DNA from: Erwinia psidii
GTDB taxonomy: Bacteria > Pseudomonadota > Gammaproteobacteria > Enterobacterales > Enterobacteriaceae
Assembly (NCBI RefSeq): GCF_003846135.1
Contig: NZ_RHHM01000002.1
Location: 179,225 to 243,224 of the forward strand
DNA length: 64,000 nucleotides
Reading direction: 5' to 3'
Both the position numbers and the translations under genes were made by a program. The notes under the pieces are model-generated. The model ran no database searches. It was not told the DNA's origin and was given only the letters and a program-made list of their open reading frames with translations. Each line of letters opens with the position of its first letter. Within the stretch, counting starts at the first letter, position 1. Below, one piece after another: positions 27,068 to 36,085 of the stretch.

Positions 27068-28330
27068 TTATTCAGTAACTTTGCTTGCATTGATATTTTC
27101 AGGGATGCTGTGTTCACTTTTGGTTTTGACGGTCTCCGTAGCGTAATATCCGCATACCACTGCGGCGAAGAATGATCCGAGAGAAACAACCGGCCAGACG
27201 GCGGTGCCCAGTTGCAGATAGAGCCAGCCCCCGACCACCGGCCCCACCGCAATGCCCATGCTGAACATAAAGTGAAAACTGCCGAGGTAGTGCGCCTTGA
27301 GATGGCGCGGTCCGGCGTTGGCCGGGAAGGCAAAGAATGCCGGGCCGGAGATGATCTCCCCCACCGACCAGATCAGCGTTCCCACAATCAGCGCCGCCGG
27401 GCCTATCGGCACGGCATAAAACGCCACGCCGCTGCCAATCAGGGCAAAACCCAGCGCCAGCATTTTGCGTCTGTCATGGTTCTGGGTGATTTTGGTGAGC
27501 AGTAATTCAAAGCAGATAACAATAATCCCGTTCAGCGATACCGCCAGCGTGTACCAGAACAGGCCGATTTTCTGGTCTTCCACATACATTGGCAAAGTGG
27601 TGATGTATTGAACATACACCGCCGAATGGCACAGCGTAGCCAGCAAAAAGAGCACGAAGCGACGGTCAGCCAGCACCGCCAGGTAGCCGCGACCGCTCTG
27701 CGTATCCGACGGTGATGTTTCAGTGGGCGTACGGGTTTTGCCCGGCAGGGTCAGCATCGCTAACAGCGCATACAACCCGGCAATGATCGCCTCACCCCAG
27801 AACAGCCAGGTAAAGCTTTCGCCGCCCCAGTGATACAGCGCGAAGCCAATCAGCGGTGCACCGGTCGCGCCCAGATTCAGCCCAAGTCGGTAGATGGCAA
27901 AAATCATGGTCTGACGCTCCACCGGCGTCTGCTGTGAAAGAAGCGCCGAGGAGGCCGGACGGAACAGCTGGGCGCAAAGGCTGGCCAACGCCACCACCAG
28001 CAAAATAGCCGTAAAATGATGCAGAAAGAGCAGTGCCGCCGTCAGCACCGCCGTCGCTCCCATGCTAATCATACTGGCACTACGCGTTCCCAGCCGTTCG
28101 CTGAGGCTGCCGCCAACCAGGGCGCCGGTCACCGCACCCGCACCATAAATAAACAGTGCGACGATGGTTTGTTGATGGGAGTAACCCAGTGAAACAAGAA
28201 ACAGCACGATAAAAATCTGCAAAAAGCCGGACAGACGGTTAATCATCACGCCAAACAGCACAACTTTCGATGACAGTGGGCTTTGTGCAAAGGTTTCCCA
28301 TACACCGGGTGTCGCGGAATGCTTAGTCAT
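27068..28330 (-). CDS. MFS transporter, probable exporter of the operon's product
   Basis: 420 residues from the ATG at 28330, which overlaps the ATP-grasp stop by 8 nt. About twelve hydrophobic helices are visible. GSLSERLGTRSASM between helices 2 and 3 is the family loop (GxxxDRxGRR-like), and GPVVGGWLYLQLG near the C-terminus resembles the drug-exporter motif. It resembles multidrug efflux proteins of the DHA1 type. Its place inside the operon suggests export of, and self-protection from, the metabolite. Confidence 0.87.
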   Translation of the reverse strand: MTKHSATPGVWETFAQSPLSSKVVLFGVMINRLSGFLQIFIVLFLVSLGYSHQQTIVALFIYGAGAVTGALVGGSLSERLGTRSASMISMGATAVLTAALLFLHHFTAILLVVALASLCAQLFRPASSALLSQQTPVERQTMIFAIYRLGLNLGATGAPLIGFALYHWGGESFTWLFWGEAIIAGLYALLAMLTLPGKTRTPTETSPSDTQSGRGYLAVLADRRFVLFLLATLCHSAVYVQYITTLPMYVEDQKIGLFWYTLAVSLNGIIVICFELLLTKITQNHDRRKMLALGFALIGSGVAFYAVPIGPAALIVGTLIWSVGEIISGPAFFAFPANAGPRHLKAHYLGSFHFMFSMGIAVGPVVGGWLYLQLGTAVWPVVSLGSFFAAVVCGYYATETVKTKSEHSIPENINASKVTE

Positions 28331-29645
28331 GATATGCCTCAATGTCTACGGTGATGGTGGTTCTCACTTCCGCTTCCAGCCGATCCAGATCCTCCTCGCA
28401 GGTGGCATCAATAAAGAAGGTCACCGCCCGGTCGTCGGAAGAATGCAGTGCGGTCAGCCGCTCGCCGCGTTTTTTATGGACAAACACCGCACGTAACGCG
28501 GGTGCATCCTGCGGCAGACCTGGCAGAATTTCCGGCCAGGTCTGGCTGTCTTCAATCCAGCTGACCTGAACGCCAGGCCAGCACACCTGTACATCCTTCA
28601 GCACGCCCGGACAGTGCTCCAGATACACCTGGCGTGCCACGCGGCGCGCGGCCGGATAGCTGGCTTTCTCACCCAGCATAATTTTAATAATGGCGGACTC
28701 CAGCGGCTCTCCGCATGCCAGACGGTAAAGGGGCAGGATGCCATCTCCCGGCGTACGGGCGGCAATCTCCATCAGGTAAGGTTTGCCATCGCTGCAAAGA
28801 CGCCATTCGGAATGGGCAATACCATCAGAAAAATCAAGATCACGCAGCACCTGCTGTGCCGCATCCAGCAACAGTGCATTTTCCGATCCCGAACCGGGCA
28901 CCGTATGCGCCAGCTCCACAAAGGTATTGCTGTGCCGATCGGTGGTCATTTTGTGCGTCACGGAAGAGAAAATAATCTCGCCATGTTGCACCAGGGATTC
29001 CACTGAGTACTCCTGCCCTACCACCCGTTGTTCCAACAGCAGGGTTTCATAAGCCGGATAGTCCACCAGCGCTGCAGATGCCTGCTGTTCGTTATCAACA
29101 GAAATCACCCCGGATGAAGAGTGGCGCGTTGCCGGTTTGAGGATCAAAGGCCAGGACAGCGTACTCCAGTCAATTTCCTGCCGTTTTTCCGGCGCGATCA
29201 CCCGCGAAAGCGGGCTGAACTGACTCAGGTAGAAACGCTGTAAATATTTACTGCGGCAGACGCGGGTTGCCCGCAGGCCGGGACTGCACAGACCCAACGC
29301 ATCGGCAACAATCCCGGTAGGCTCTACCAGCGTTTCCCCCACCGCGAACGCACCGACGATACGGTACTGCTGTTGCCACTGTTGCAACGCGGCAATGACG
29401 CTGGGATTAAACGAGGCTTCCCTGTCCAGCGCCCCCTGTACATAAGCGATCTCTGCTATCAGCGCGGTGACGCTCTGGCGATCGTCACGGGCGGCCTCTG
29501 CCCCCTGGCGATAAGATTCCGGGGTGATAACCAGAATGGTAATGTCCCGGTTCGCCAGCTCGCGCAGGTAGAGTGAGTTGCGGCAGATGACCCAAAATGC
29601 ACCTGTCAGTACAAAAGCACGAGGCAAAACTTTTTCAACGTTCAT
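28323..29645 (-). CDS. ATP-grasp ligase
   Basis: 440 residues from the ATG at 29645; AAGG lies upstream. The ATP-grasp core is recognisable from WPLILKPATRHSSSGVISV (nucleotide-binding Lys), YEVE-type VVGQEYSVESLV, and WRLCSDGKPYLMEIAARTPGDGI, which holds the Mg-binding Glu and Asn/Arg-equivalent positions. Family members form amide bonds between an acyl phosphate and an amine, for example in dipeptide ligases. In the operon it may join an amino acid to the N-N-containing unit. The nucleophile and acid are unknown. Confidence 0.85.
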   Translation of the reverse strand: MNVEKVLPRAFVLTGAFWVICRNSLYLRELANRDITILVITPESYRQGAEAARDDRQSVTALIAEIAYVQGALDREASFNPSVIAALQQWQQQYRIVGAFAVGETLVEPTGIVADALGLCSPGLRATRVCRSKYLQRFYLSQFSPLSRVIAPEKRQEIDWSTLSWPLILKPATRHSSSGVISVDNEQQASAALVDYPAYETLLLEQRVVGQEYSVESLVQHGEIIFSSVTHKMTTDRHSNTFVELAHTVPGSGSENALLLDAAQQVLRDLDFSDGIAHSEWRLCSDGKPYLMEIAARTPGDGILPLYRLACGEPLESAIIKIMLGEKASYPAARRVARQVYLEHCPGVLKDVQVCWPGVQVSWIEDSQTWPEILPGLPQDAPALRAVFVHKKRGERLTALHSSDDRAVTFFIDATCEEDLDRLEAEVRTTITVDIEAYHD

Positions 29646-29664
29646 CAATAAACCTTGTAAGCCG

Positions 29665-30804
29665 TTAAAGGGTCAGTTCGGGTATACGGGCATTGCCGGA
29701 TGGCCGGTAGCCGGTACAGCGCAAAGCGTCGATGGCTGTCGGGTTATGCTGCCCTAGCGCGTCGATAAAACCACTGGCAATCGCCACCGCCAGTCCCTGG
29801 CCAGGACAGCGGTGGCGTCCGTGGCTGAAGGTGAAACAACGGCTGTCAGCACGGCCCGGAATAAATTCGTCTGCCTGCGGGTTAGCCTGTGGATCTCGGT
29901 TAGCGGCGGCCAGCAGCAGCAATACCGCGTCGCCAGCCGCAATCTCGTCACCGCGCCAGCGGAAGGGCGCGGCGGCGAAGCGGCGGGTGTTCTGAATGGG
30001 CGCATCAAAACGCGCCACTTCCTCCACAAAGGCGCTCAGCGGAGCCTCGCAAAACGCCTGCGGAAAGCGTTGTGCTGCCAGCAATGCGTTACCGATCAGC
30101 CCGGCGGTAGCATCATAGGTTTGTGACAGCAGGCCGATACCGTTGGCAATTAATCCGGCCTGATGCGGCCAGTCGTCGGCGACCGCCGCATGGAGCAGGG
30201 CGGCCAGAAGCGTTCCCGCTTTTACCCGCTCAAGCTGGTCGGCATAGCGCGTTAACAGTTGTTCCGCCGCGCGGCTTGCTCGCACCTGTTGTTCCGCCGT
30301 AGCGGAAGCAGGAATGCACAGCACAAACTCCGCGATAAGCGCGGTCATTTCCGGCAGCTCATCGTTGGTAAAGCCGCACAGCGATGCCACTACCGTCGCC
30401 GGAAGCGTAAAGAGCAGCGCGTTAATATCGTCATGCCGCTGTAAACGGCAAAGCGTGGTATCGAAAGCCTGTTGTCGCACCTGCCGCAGATCCGCTGTGG
30501 CCATCGCCTGGACGATGATGCTTTTCAGCCGCTGCTGGTATTCGCCTTCACGCATACGCACCAGGTTGCCAAAGACCTCACCCGCCGGGGTGCCTGTCAG
30601 GCCCACCGGAACCGGTTCTGAAACCGGACGAACCTGAAGCTGCACCGCCTCCAGAATCGCGGTAACGGACGCCGCATCGGCAGCGATCCACAGTTTGAGC
30701 TGCGGATCGAAACAGAACGGCTGCTCACGGGTTAACGCGTCGTACCAGCCATAGGGGTTTTCATGCCGGATAGCACTGAGCGGATCCAGTATAATATCGC
30801 TCAT
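29665..30804 (-). CDS. cytochrome P450
   Basis: 379 residues, a bit short for a bacterial P450 but complete. The haem loop is FSHGRHRCPGQGLA with the axial Cys near residue 332; the ExxR motif is in EEVARFD; the I-helix region reads QTYDATAGLIG, which lacks the usual AGxET order and so may have altered oxygen activation. It overlaps the acyl-CoA dehydrogenase by 4 nt and is 19 bp from the ATP-grasp gene. No ferredoxin or reductase gene is in the operon, so it would borrow electrons from the host. It may hydroxylate, desaturate or form an N-containing bond; not predictable. Confidence 0.92.
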   Translation of the reverse strand: MSDIILDPLSAIRHENPYGWYDALTREQPFCFDPQLKLWIAADAASVTAILEAVQLQVRPVSEPVPVGLTGTPAGEVFGNLVRMREGEYQQRLKSIIVQAMATADLRQVRQQAFDTTLCRLQRHDDINALLFTLPATVVASLCGFTNDELPEMTALIAEFVLCIPASATAEQQVRASRAAEQLLTRYADQLERVKAGTLLAALLHAAVADDWPHQAGLIANGIGLLSQTYDATAGLIGNALLAAQRFPQAFCEAPLSAFVEEVARFDAPIQNTRRFAAAPFRWRGDEIAAGDAVLLLLAAANRDPQANPQADEFIPGRADSRCFTFSHGRHRCPGQGLAVAIASGFIDALGQHNPTAIDALRCTGYRPSGNARIPELTL

Positions 30805-31991
30805 TGCAGATCCTCCCGGTGCTGTACGCGGTGGGTATCCAGTGCCGACGCGATGTTCATCAGTAACGCATCCGACGCCCCTTCATAAATACGTAATGGG
30901 CGGATTTGGCGATAAAGACGCGCTATCTGGCTGTCGGCGACCACGCCAGCCGCACCAAGCATTTGCAGTGCATCATCAACGATGCGGCTGGCCTGCTCGG
31001 TGGCGAAGTATTTCGCCATCGCCGAACTTTTGCCAAAGCCCGCCTGCCCACAATCCATCTGCCAGGCAGCGTGCGCCGTCATCAGCGTGGCCGCCGACAG
31101 GGTAATCTCCATTTTTGCCAGCGTGGCTTTGACCAGCTGTAAATCTATCAGCCGCCCCTGATAGATTTTTCTGCGTGCGGCATGACGCAATGCAATATCC
31201 GCCGCCCGACGGGCAAAACCGATGGCCGCACTGGCTACCGTCATGCGAAAGCGGTCAAGAATATCCAGTGCGATAATGAATCCCTGCCCCGGCTTACCCA
31301 ACAGGTTTTCCGCCGGCACACGCACCTGGTCAAAGTGCAGATGCGCCCAGGCGCGCGGCGCGATAGCCTCCAGCGGACGGTGACTGATGCCCGTCAGCGC
31401 GGCATCGACAATAAAGGCACTCAGTCCCAGCGGGCCTGGCCCTTCACCGGTGCGGGCAATCACTATCAGGCAATCGGCAATGTCACCCTGGGCAATCCAC
31501 GCTTTATCGCCGTTCAGCACATAATGATCGCCGTCACGTGTCGCGCTCAGCGCCACCGCGGCGACGTCCGATCCCGCCTCCGGCTCTGACAGCGCGAAAG
31601 CCGCCGCGAACTCCCCGCTGGCCAGCCGGGCAAGATAATGCTGGTGCTGCACCTCGTTACCATAGCGACGGATCACGCTGCCGCTCAGGGTCTGAATCGA
31701 CCAGGCAAAATCCAGCAAATCGTGATGGTAGGCCAGCGTCTGACGAAACAGACAGGCGGTGCGGGCATCGGCTGCCTGGCTTTGTTTCGGCCCGGAGAGG
31801 TGCGCCAGCCAGCCCGCATGTCCCAGCAAACGCAGCAGGTGTTTCCCCCGTGCGGCACTGTCCGCTTCATCGTGTGGTTGAAGGTGTTGCTGTTGGCACC
31901 AGTTATCCAGTGCAGTGACCTGTTCGATATGTTCAGGCTGATAAAAAGGCAGTGTTAACATCGCTTTATCATGACTGAATAGGTTTCTCAT
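30801..31991 (-). CDS. acyl-CoA dehydrogenase-family flavoprotein
   Basis: 396 residues from the ATG at 31991, which has GGAGACAGGG upstream. Motifs are FALSEPEAGSDVAAV and GDKAWIAQGDIADCLIV (flavin contact), FDQVRVPAENLLG, and LRIYEGASDALLM, where the Glu is the usual catalytic base. Members acting on carrier-bound acyl groups are common in secondary metabolism. In hydrazine pathways such enzymes oxidise an acyl-hydrazine on a carrier protein toward a hydrazone or azo state, so oxidation of a carrier-bound hydrazinoacetyl group is a good guess here. Confidence 0.9.
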   Translation of the reverse strand: MRNLFSHDKAMLTLPFYQPEHIEQVTALDNWCQQQHLQPHDEADSAARGKHLLRLLGHAGWLAHLSGPKQSQAADARTACLFRQTLAYHHDLLDFAWSIQTLSGSVIRRYGNEVQHQHYLARLASGEFAAAFALSEPEAGSDVAAVALSATRDGDHYVLNGDKAWIAQGDIADCLIVIARTGEGPGPLGLSAFIVDAALTGISHRPLEAIAPRAWAHLHFDQVRVPAENLLGKPGQGFIIALDILDRFRMTVASAAIGFARRAADIALRHAARRKIYQGRLIDLQLVKATLAKMEITLSAATLMTAHAAWQMDCGQAGFGKSSAMAKYFATEQASRIVDDALQMLGAAGVVADSQIARLYRQIRPLRIYEGASDALLMNIASALDTHRVQHREDLQ

Positions 31992-32069
31992 CGCGCCGCC
32001 CTGTCTCCATGCCAATCCCGGCAGGCTTCGCCTGCGGGACTGGCTGTCAATGTGATTGTGGTGTGAAAG

Positions 32070-34259
32070 TCAGATCAGCAGTTCACTGTAATCCGTCTTC
32101 TCAGGTGCATTTCCGGTGTGCAGATCGTTTTCAAGGTAGAGGGCAAAAGAGGCGTAGCCGCGCCATATGCGACGCCAGCGCTGCTGTAACGCCTCCACGC
32201 TCAGGCCTGGCTTGCAGTCATCCAGATAATCAATAATCAGGTCAACGGCCTGCCGTGAATGGCCTGCGGAAAAATTATCAATGGTGAGATGGGCCTCTTC
32301 ATAAATAGTGTCGAAACCATAATGACGCAGCTTTTGGATCTCATGCATGCGCATTTCACCCAGCCCCAGCATTTCAATCCCAAGGTTGTAGCCCAGCAGT
32401 TCTTCATAAAAGGTGTCAGGAAACTGTGACATTGCCAGCTGGTGCAGCGAAAAATCGTAAATATCGGGTAGCTCATCCTGCTGGCAGAACGCCTTTTCAC
32501 GGATAGGTGGCAGGTTGATCCCCATACTCTTCAGTACGCGCAATATCAGCGTGATATGGTTTTTTTCATAGTCACCCAGCCCCATTTCATCTGCGTAAAT
32601 CGCTAACATTTTGCCGTCCGATCGTCGGTAGTTACGCAGGGTGCCGCCAAAACGGTGCGCCCACGCGCCGTCGATCATGCTGCCCAGGGCCATCAGCTTC
32701 TGGCCGAACAGCACGCTGTCGCGATCGGGGATCCCGGTCAGGCGCTCATAAGGCTGGACCAGCTTCTCCCAGTAGATGTTTTCCATCCTGGACAGCAGCG
32801 CCTCAGGGGTGTAGTCGAAATAGCTGGCATCGGTATAGCGCCCGCCGTTGCCAGTGATAAACAGCACTTCCGCCTGTTGCAGGGTCTGCTCAACCCGCTG
32901 TTTCAGCAGCGCCAGATGGCTGGCATAGTGCTCAATATTCACCAGCTGATAAAACAGTTCCCGGTTGTCCGGCAGCGACGCACTCTGCCAGATTATGTGC
33001 GCCTCCGGCGAGGTGTTCCGGCAGCGTTGCAGCCAGTTTGCCGCCTGCTCACTGCCGGCTTCGGCATGACAGGTCAGCCGGATCGCTGCTCCACCCGACG
33101 AAGCGGCAATCCAGCGAGCCATGGTTGCTGCTTCATGCGCACTGAAAATGCCAAACATCGAGCCACCAAAACGCACCGCCTTCTGGAAACTGCATTCGCC
33201 AGTCCCTGAGTGCGGCTGACGCAGATATGGCGAGGCACGCAGGGCGCGTAAAAATGAGGCCATATCAACGTTCGCGTCCTCAGGCCACTCTGCCAGGCTG
33301 CGCTTTTCCAGACGAATACGCTGATGTTGCTTGCCTGCCAGCGGCAGATGGCGACGCACAATTTCCGCCATCCGGTCATCCTCTGTGCGCTGTTCCAGCT
33401 GGCTTTTTAGCGTCAGTAGCATCTCACTGTGCGCCAGCTCCAGCTCCACGGCGCGGGCCACGGCATCCAGCATCCGTTTTTCGCTGGCCGCCCCCTGCGC
33501 ACCCTGCTGGCAGTGCTGCAAAAAGGTTGCCATCAGCGTATCCAGCTGGGCTTTTGCAATGGGGGCAGGCAGGCCAAGCAACACATCATCAAATCCCAGG
33601 CTGTAGTAAGCATAATGAAAGCCCACCACCTCCGGCAGATGACTGGCTGACAGGCGGGACAACGCCAGCCAGAAATTCGCCTGCCAGGCGGTAAGTTCAA
33701 CACTGCCCAGGCTTTCAATGATGCCAGCGGTATAAACTTCAGGGATGGCGATACCCAGCGCGGCAAACTGCCGGTAGCGCTGCCGTTGCTGGCTGTCGGC
33801 CATTTCGCCTTGCCCTTTCAGGGCGAAGTTTTGCCCACTGAGCAGGCAAACCACTTCGGCCGGCTCAGTCGCAGGCTGCGAGACATAATCCAGCCAGCAG
33901 CCCGCAATCAGTGATAACAGGGCGCGCTGACGCAGAAGTTGCTTACGATCCTCCTCCTGTGCCTGCAAAAGTTGCCCGGCACGCTGATTCAGGGTGGCGT
34001 TTGCCGTGGCAATAAAGGCAGGCAGTTCTGCGGCAGTCGGTGCCGGCAAGGCCACGTTGGCACAGGCTGACAGGGTTTGTGTTAACTGGAGGGCCAAAAG
34101 CTGTTGCCCTTCACTCTCAATATCGCCGGCAAAAATCTTATACAGCGTCTTCGCCGAACCTTTACTCAGCCAGGAATCCAGCACGGGTTTGGTCTGGGGA
34201 GAAAAATGAAACGGTAAATAAGGAAGTGCCGTAGTGCTGTCTGCTATCGCCGTCTTCAC
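32070..34259 (-). CDS. large haem-oxygenase-like diiron oxidase (iron-containing redox enzyme family)
   Basis: 729 residues from a GTG that overlaps the stop of the KAS III-like gene (GTGA). The last 180 residues hold the diiron motifs: DEMGLGDYEKNH (Glu558, His568), a Glu in GYNLGIEMLGL (about 629), and HLTIDNFSAGH (His657, Asp661, His667). Family members usually have His-x3-Asp-x2-His at the last site; here the spacing is x5, a one-turn shift. The first about 380 residues are not a domain I can name and more than double the length of simple family members. Known relatives carry out N-oxygenation, N-N or C-C chemistry on amino-acid-derived substrates. It is likely a key tailoring enzyme of the operon. 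Confidence 0.8.
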   Translation of the reverse strand: MKTAIADSTTALPYLPFHFSPQTKPVLDSWLSKGSAKTLYKIFAGDIESEGQQLLALQLTQTLSACANVALPAPTAAELPAFIATANATLNQRAGQLLQAQEEDRKQLLRQRALLSLIAGCWLDYVSQPATEPAEVVCLLSGQNFALKGQGEMADSQQRQRYRQFAALGIAIPEVYTAGIIESLGSVELTAWQANFWLALSRLSASHLPEVVGFHYAYYSLGFDDVLLGLPAPIAKAQLDTLMATFLQHCQQGAQGAASEKRMLDAVARAVELELAHSEMLLTLKSQLEQRTEDDRMAEIVRRHLPLAGKQHQRIRLEKRSLAEWPEDANVDMASFLRALRASPYLRQPHSGTGECSFQKAVRFGGSMFGIFSAHEAATMARWIAASSGGAAIRLTCHAEAGSEQAANWLQRCRNTSPEAHIIWQSASLPDNRELFYQLVNIEHYASHLALLKQRVEQTLQQAEVLFITGNGGRYTDASYFDYTPEALLSRMENIYWEKLVQPYERLTGIPDRDSVLFGQKLMALGSMIDGAWAHRFGGTLRNYRRSDGKMLAIYADEMGLGDYEKNHITLILRVLKSMGINLPPIREKAFCQQDELPDIYDFSLHQLAMSQFPDTFYEELLGYNLGIEMLGLGEMRMHEIQKLRHYGFDTIYEEAHLTIDNFSAGHSRQAVDLIIDYLDDCKPGLSVEALQQRWRRIWRGYASFALYLENDLHTGNAPEKTDYSELLI

Positions 34260-35182
34260 TTTTCTTTCCTTTTTTGCAACAGAACTGAGGCGCGTGCGCC
34301 AGGAATACTGGCCGCCAGCTGGAATATTCCCCGTGCAGGTAATTGCGCGGCAGCATCCGCATCAATCAGATTAATCAGCGGATCGGCAGAGAAACAGTGG
34401 CCAATTCGCGCAATATTGTCGGTAAATAACTGTTCAGCGCGGTACCCCGCCTGACGTTCTTTTAAATTGCACAACGGCAGATAGACGTTGGTGTGAAATA
34501 AGCGGCTGATATCGGTGATATCCATTTGCGTGGCGCTGAACAGTTGCTGATTAACCGCTTTCGCCAGCGCTGCCGACAATCCTTCTGTGAGGGTGGTAAG
34601 ATCCTGCTTTTCGGCACTGGCAAGAATATCGAAGCCGGGCCGGGGGTCGTTGCTGTGGGTTATCAGGCAGCTTGCCGCACCGTCAGAAAACAGGGCAAAA
34701 TTTTCCAACCGTTTTTGCGGGTCAGCCATGTAATCGCTGGCTATCAGCAAAATCTCTGCCGACTGACCGCTGGCAATACGCGCCTGCGCCAACCGCAATC
34801 CTTTCAGTAAATTGGTACAGCGCCCCAGGGTTACGCCAATAATTTCGGCCTGATTAAGTTGCAGGGCGTCAGCAAAGGTGCACAGTAACCGGGTCTGTTC
34901 ATCGGCATCGGCGGGCAGCGAGCTGCTACAAAAAATCACCGTATCTGCCGTTCTGTCCGGCGACGCTGCCAGCGTTTTAGCCGCGCTTTCCACCGCCAGC
35001 TGCACAAAAGAAGTGGTGGTTTCACGCACCGCTCCCCACCCCCACACTCCAGGCAGTTCAGGCATGGAAAACGCAGCGGCTCGCTGCTGCCAGCCGGGGA
35101 TCTGGTCATACGGCACGGTTTGCTCACCCAGCACGTAATGTGGGGCAACCATTTTTGCCTGTCGGCCCGGAGAACTGACCAT
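34256..35182 (-). CDS. KAS III (FabH)-like thiolase-fold enzyme
   Basis: 308 residues from the ATG at 35182, which shares one base with the upstream stop (TGATG). The nucleophile Cys is in VTLGRCTNLLKGL and the first catalytic His in RLFHTNVYLPL. At the third position, where FabH has Asn, the sequence reads RIGHCFSADPLINLID, a His/Asp arrangement. Such changes occur in KAS III-like acyltransferases that form esters or amides in place of C-C bonds. It may therefore pass an acyl group from a carrier to a small acceptor. Substrates are not evident. Confidence 0.78.
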   Translation of the reverse strand: MVSSPGRQAKMVAPHYVLGEQTVPYDQIPGWQQRAAAFSMPELPGVWGWGAVRETTTSFVQLAVESAAKTLAASPDRTADTVIFCSSSLPADADEQTRLLCTFADALQLNQAEIIGVTLGRCTNLLKGLRLAQARIASGQSAEILLIASDYMADPQKRLENFALFSDGAASCLITHSNDPRPGFDILASAEKQDLTTLTEGLSAALAKAVNQQLFSATQMDITDISRLFHTNVYLPLCNLKERQAGYRAEQLFTDNIARIGHCFSADPLINLIDADAAAQLPARGIFQLAASIPGARASVLLQKRKEK

Positions 35183-36045
35183 CACAGTTTTCCTTCAGTA
35201 AGCAGTTTCGCCACGTCAAAATAACCCACGGCCTGGTCAAGAAAGTGACAGCTTCCGTCGTGCTGAAGCTCCTGCAGCGCGGAGAAAAAGCCGCCCAGCG
35301 CGGCGCGGGATAAGGCAGATCCCAGGCTGACGCGCGAGACGCCAAGAGCAAACAGCTCGGCAACCGTCAGCCGGTTTCCTGCCCCAAGCAGCACGTTGAC
35401 CGGCACATCCACCGCACGGCAGACCGCTTTGATTGCCTCAGCGTCAGGCAGAGCCGGGGCATACACCACATCCGCACCGGCTTTCTCATAGGCTTTTAAC
35501 CGGGCGATAGTGTCCTGAAGATCGTGCACGCCGTAGAGGAAGTTTTCAGCACGGGCGGTGAGGGTAAAGGGAAATGGCAGCCCCCTGGCCGCTGCCACTG
35601 CGGCTTCAACGCGCATGACGGAGGATGCAAAGTCTCTGATTGGGCGTGCACCGTCACCGGCGTAATCTTCGATGGAGCATCCCACCGCCCCGGTCGCCGC
35701 CGCCGCCCGGATATTGCTGATAATGCCGTCGGCATCCGCGGCAAATCCATCCTCCAGATCGACAGAGAGCGGTAATGCGCTGATGCTGGCTATCTGGCTG
35801 GCATTTTCCAGGGTTTCAGACAGGGTTACCGCCGCAGTGCGGTCAAGCTTGCCCAGCGAAAAGGCCAGCCCGGCGCTGGTAGTACCGAGCGCCCTGAATC
35901 CTGCTTTTTCCATTAATATTGCCGTACCGCGATCCCACGGATTGGGCATAACGAAAGGCGCGCCGTCAATATGGAGGCGTTTAAACTTCTCACCTTTTAT
36001 TTTTTGCGCCGCAATTAACTGACTCGTCTCATTATTGACAGTCAT
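35182..36045 (-). CDS. isocitrate lyase/PEP mutase-superfamily lyase
   Basis: 287 residues. A (beta/alpha)8 barrel of the ICL/PEPM superfamily: VMPNPWDRGTAILMEKAGF, LSVDLEDGF (metal-binding Asp/Glu), VGCSIEDYAGDG, and LTARAENFLYG. PEP mutases carry EDKxxxxxNS and methylisocitrate/isocitrate lyases carry KKCGH; neither is present, so it is neither a true phosphonate mutase nor a classical lyase. COG2513-type relatives cleave C-C bonds of 2-oxo or 2-hydroxy acids. In the operon it might supply a small oxo-acid building block. It shares one base with the following KAS III-like gene and lies 40 bp after the thioesterase gene. Confidence 0.82.
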   Translation of the reverse strand: MTVNNETSQLIAAQKIKGEKFKRLHIDGAPFVMPNPWDRGTAILMEKAGFRALGTTSAGLAFSLGKLDRTAAVTLSETLENASQIASISALPLSVDLEDGFAADADGIISNIRAAAATGAVGCSIEDYAGDGARPIRDFASSVMRVEAAVAAARGLPFPFTLTARAENFLYGVHDLQDTIARLKAYEKAGADVVYAPALPDAEAIKAVCRAVDVPVNVLLGAGNRLTVAELFALGVSRVSLGSALSRAALGGFFSALQELQHDGSCHFLDQAVGYFDVAKLLTEGKL

Positions 36046-36085
36046 GGTTATATTCCAATTTTTTTATAAGGCGTTTAATAAAGAA

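Noticed and set aside
19101..30804. Hydroxamate siderophore cluster, suggested by the IucD-like monooxygenase, NRPS and MFS genes
   Set aside because: There is no IucA/IucC-type synthetase, no N-hydroxylysine acyltransferase of the IucB type in the right place, no TonB-dependent receptor and no Fur box seen. The cupin-MetRS and FAD oxidase neighbours point to N-N bond formation.
35182..36045. Phosphonate biosynthesis through PEP mutase
   Set aside because: The EDKxxxxxNS mutase motif is missing and no phosphonopyruvate decarboxylase gene is present.
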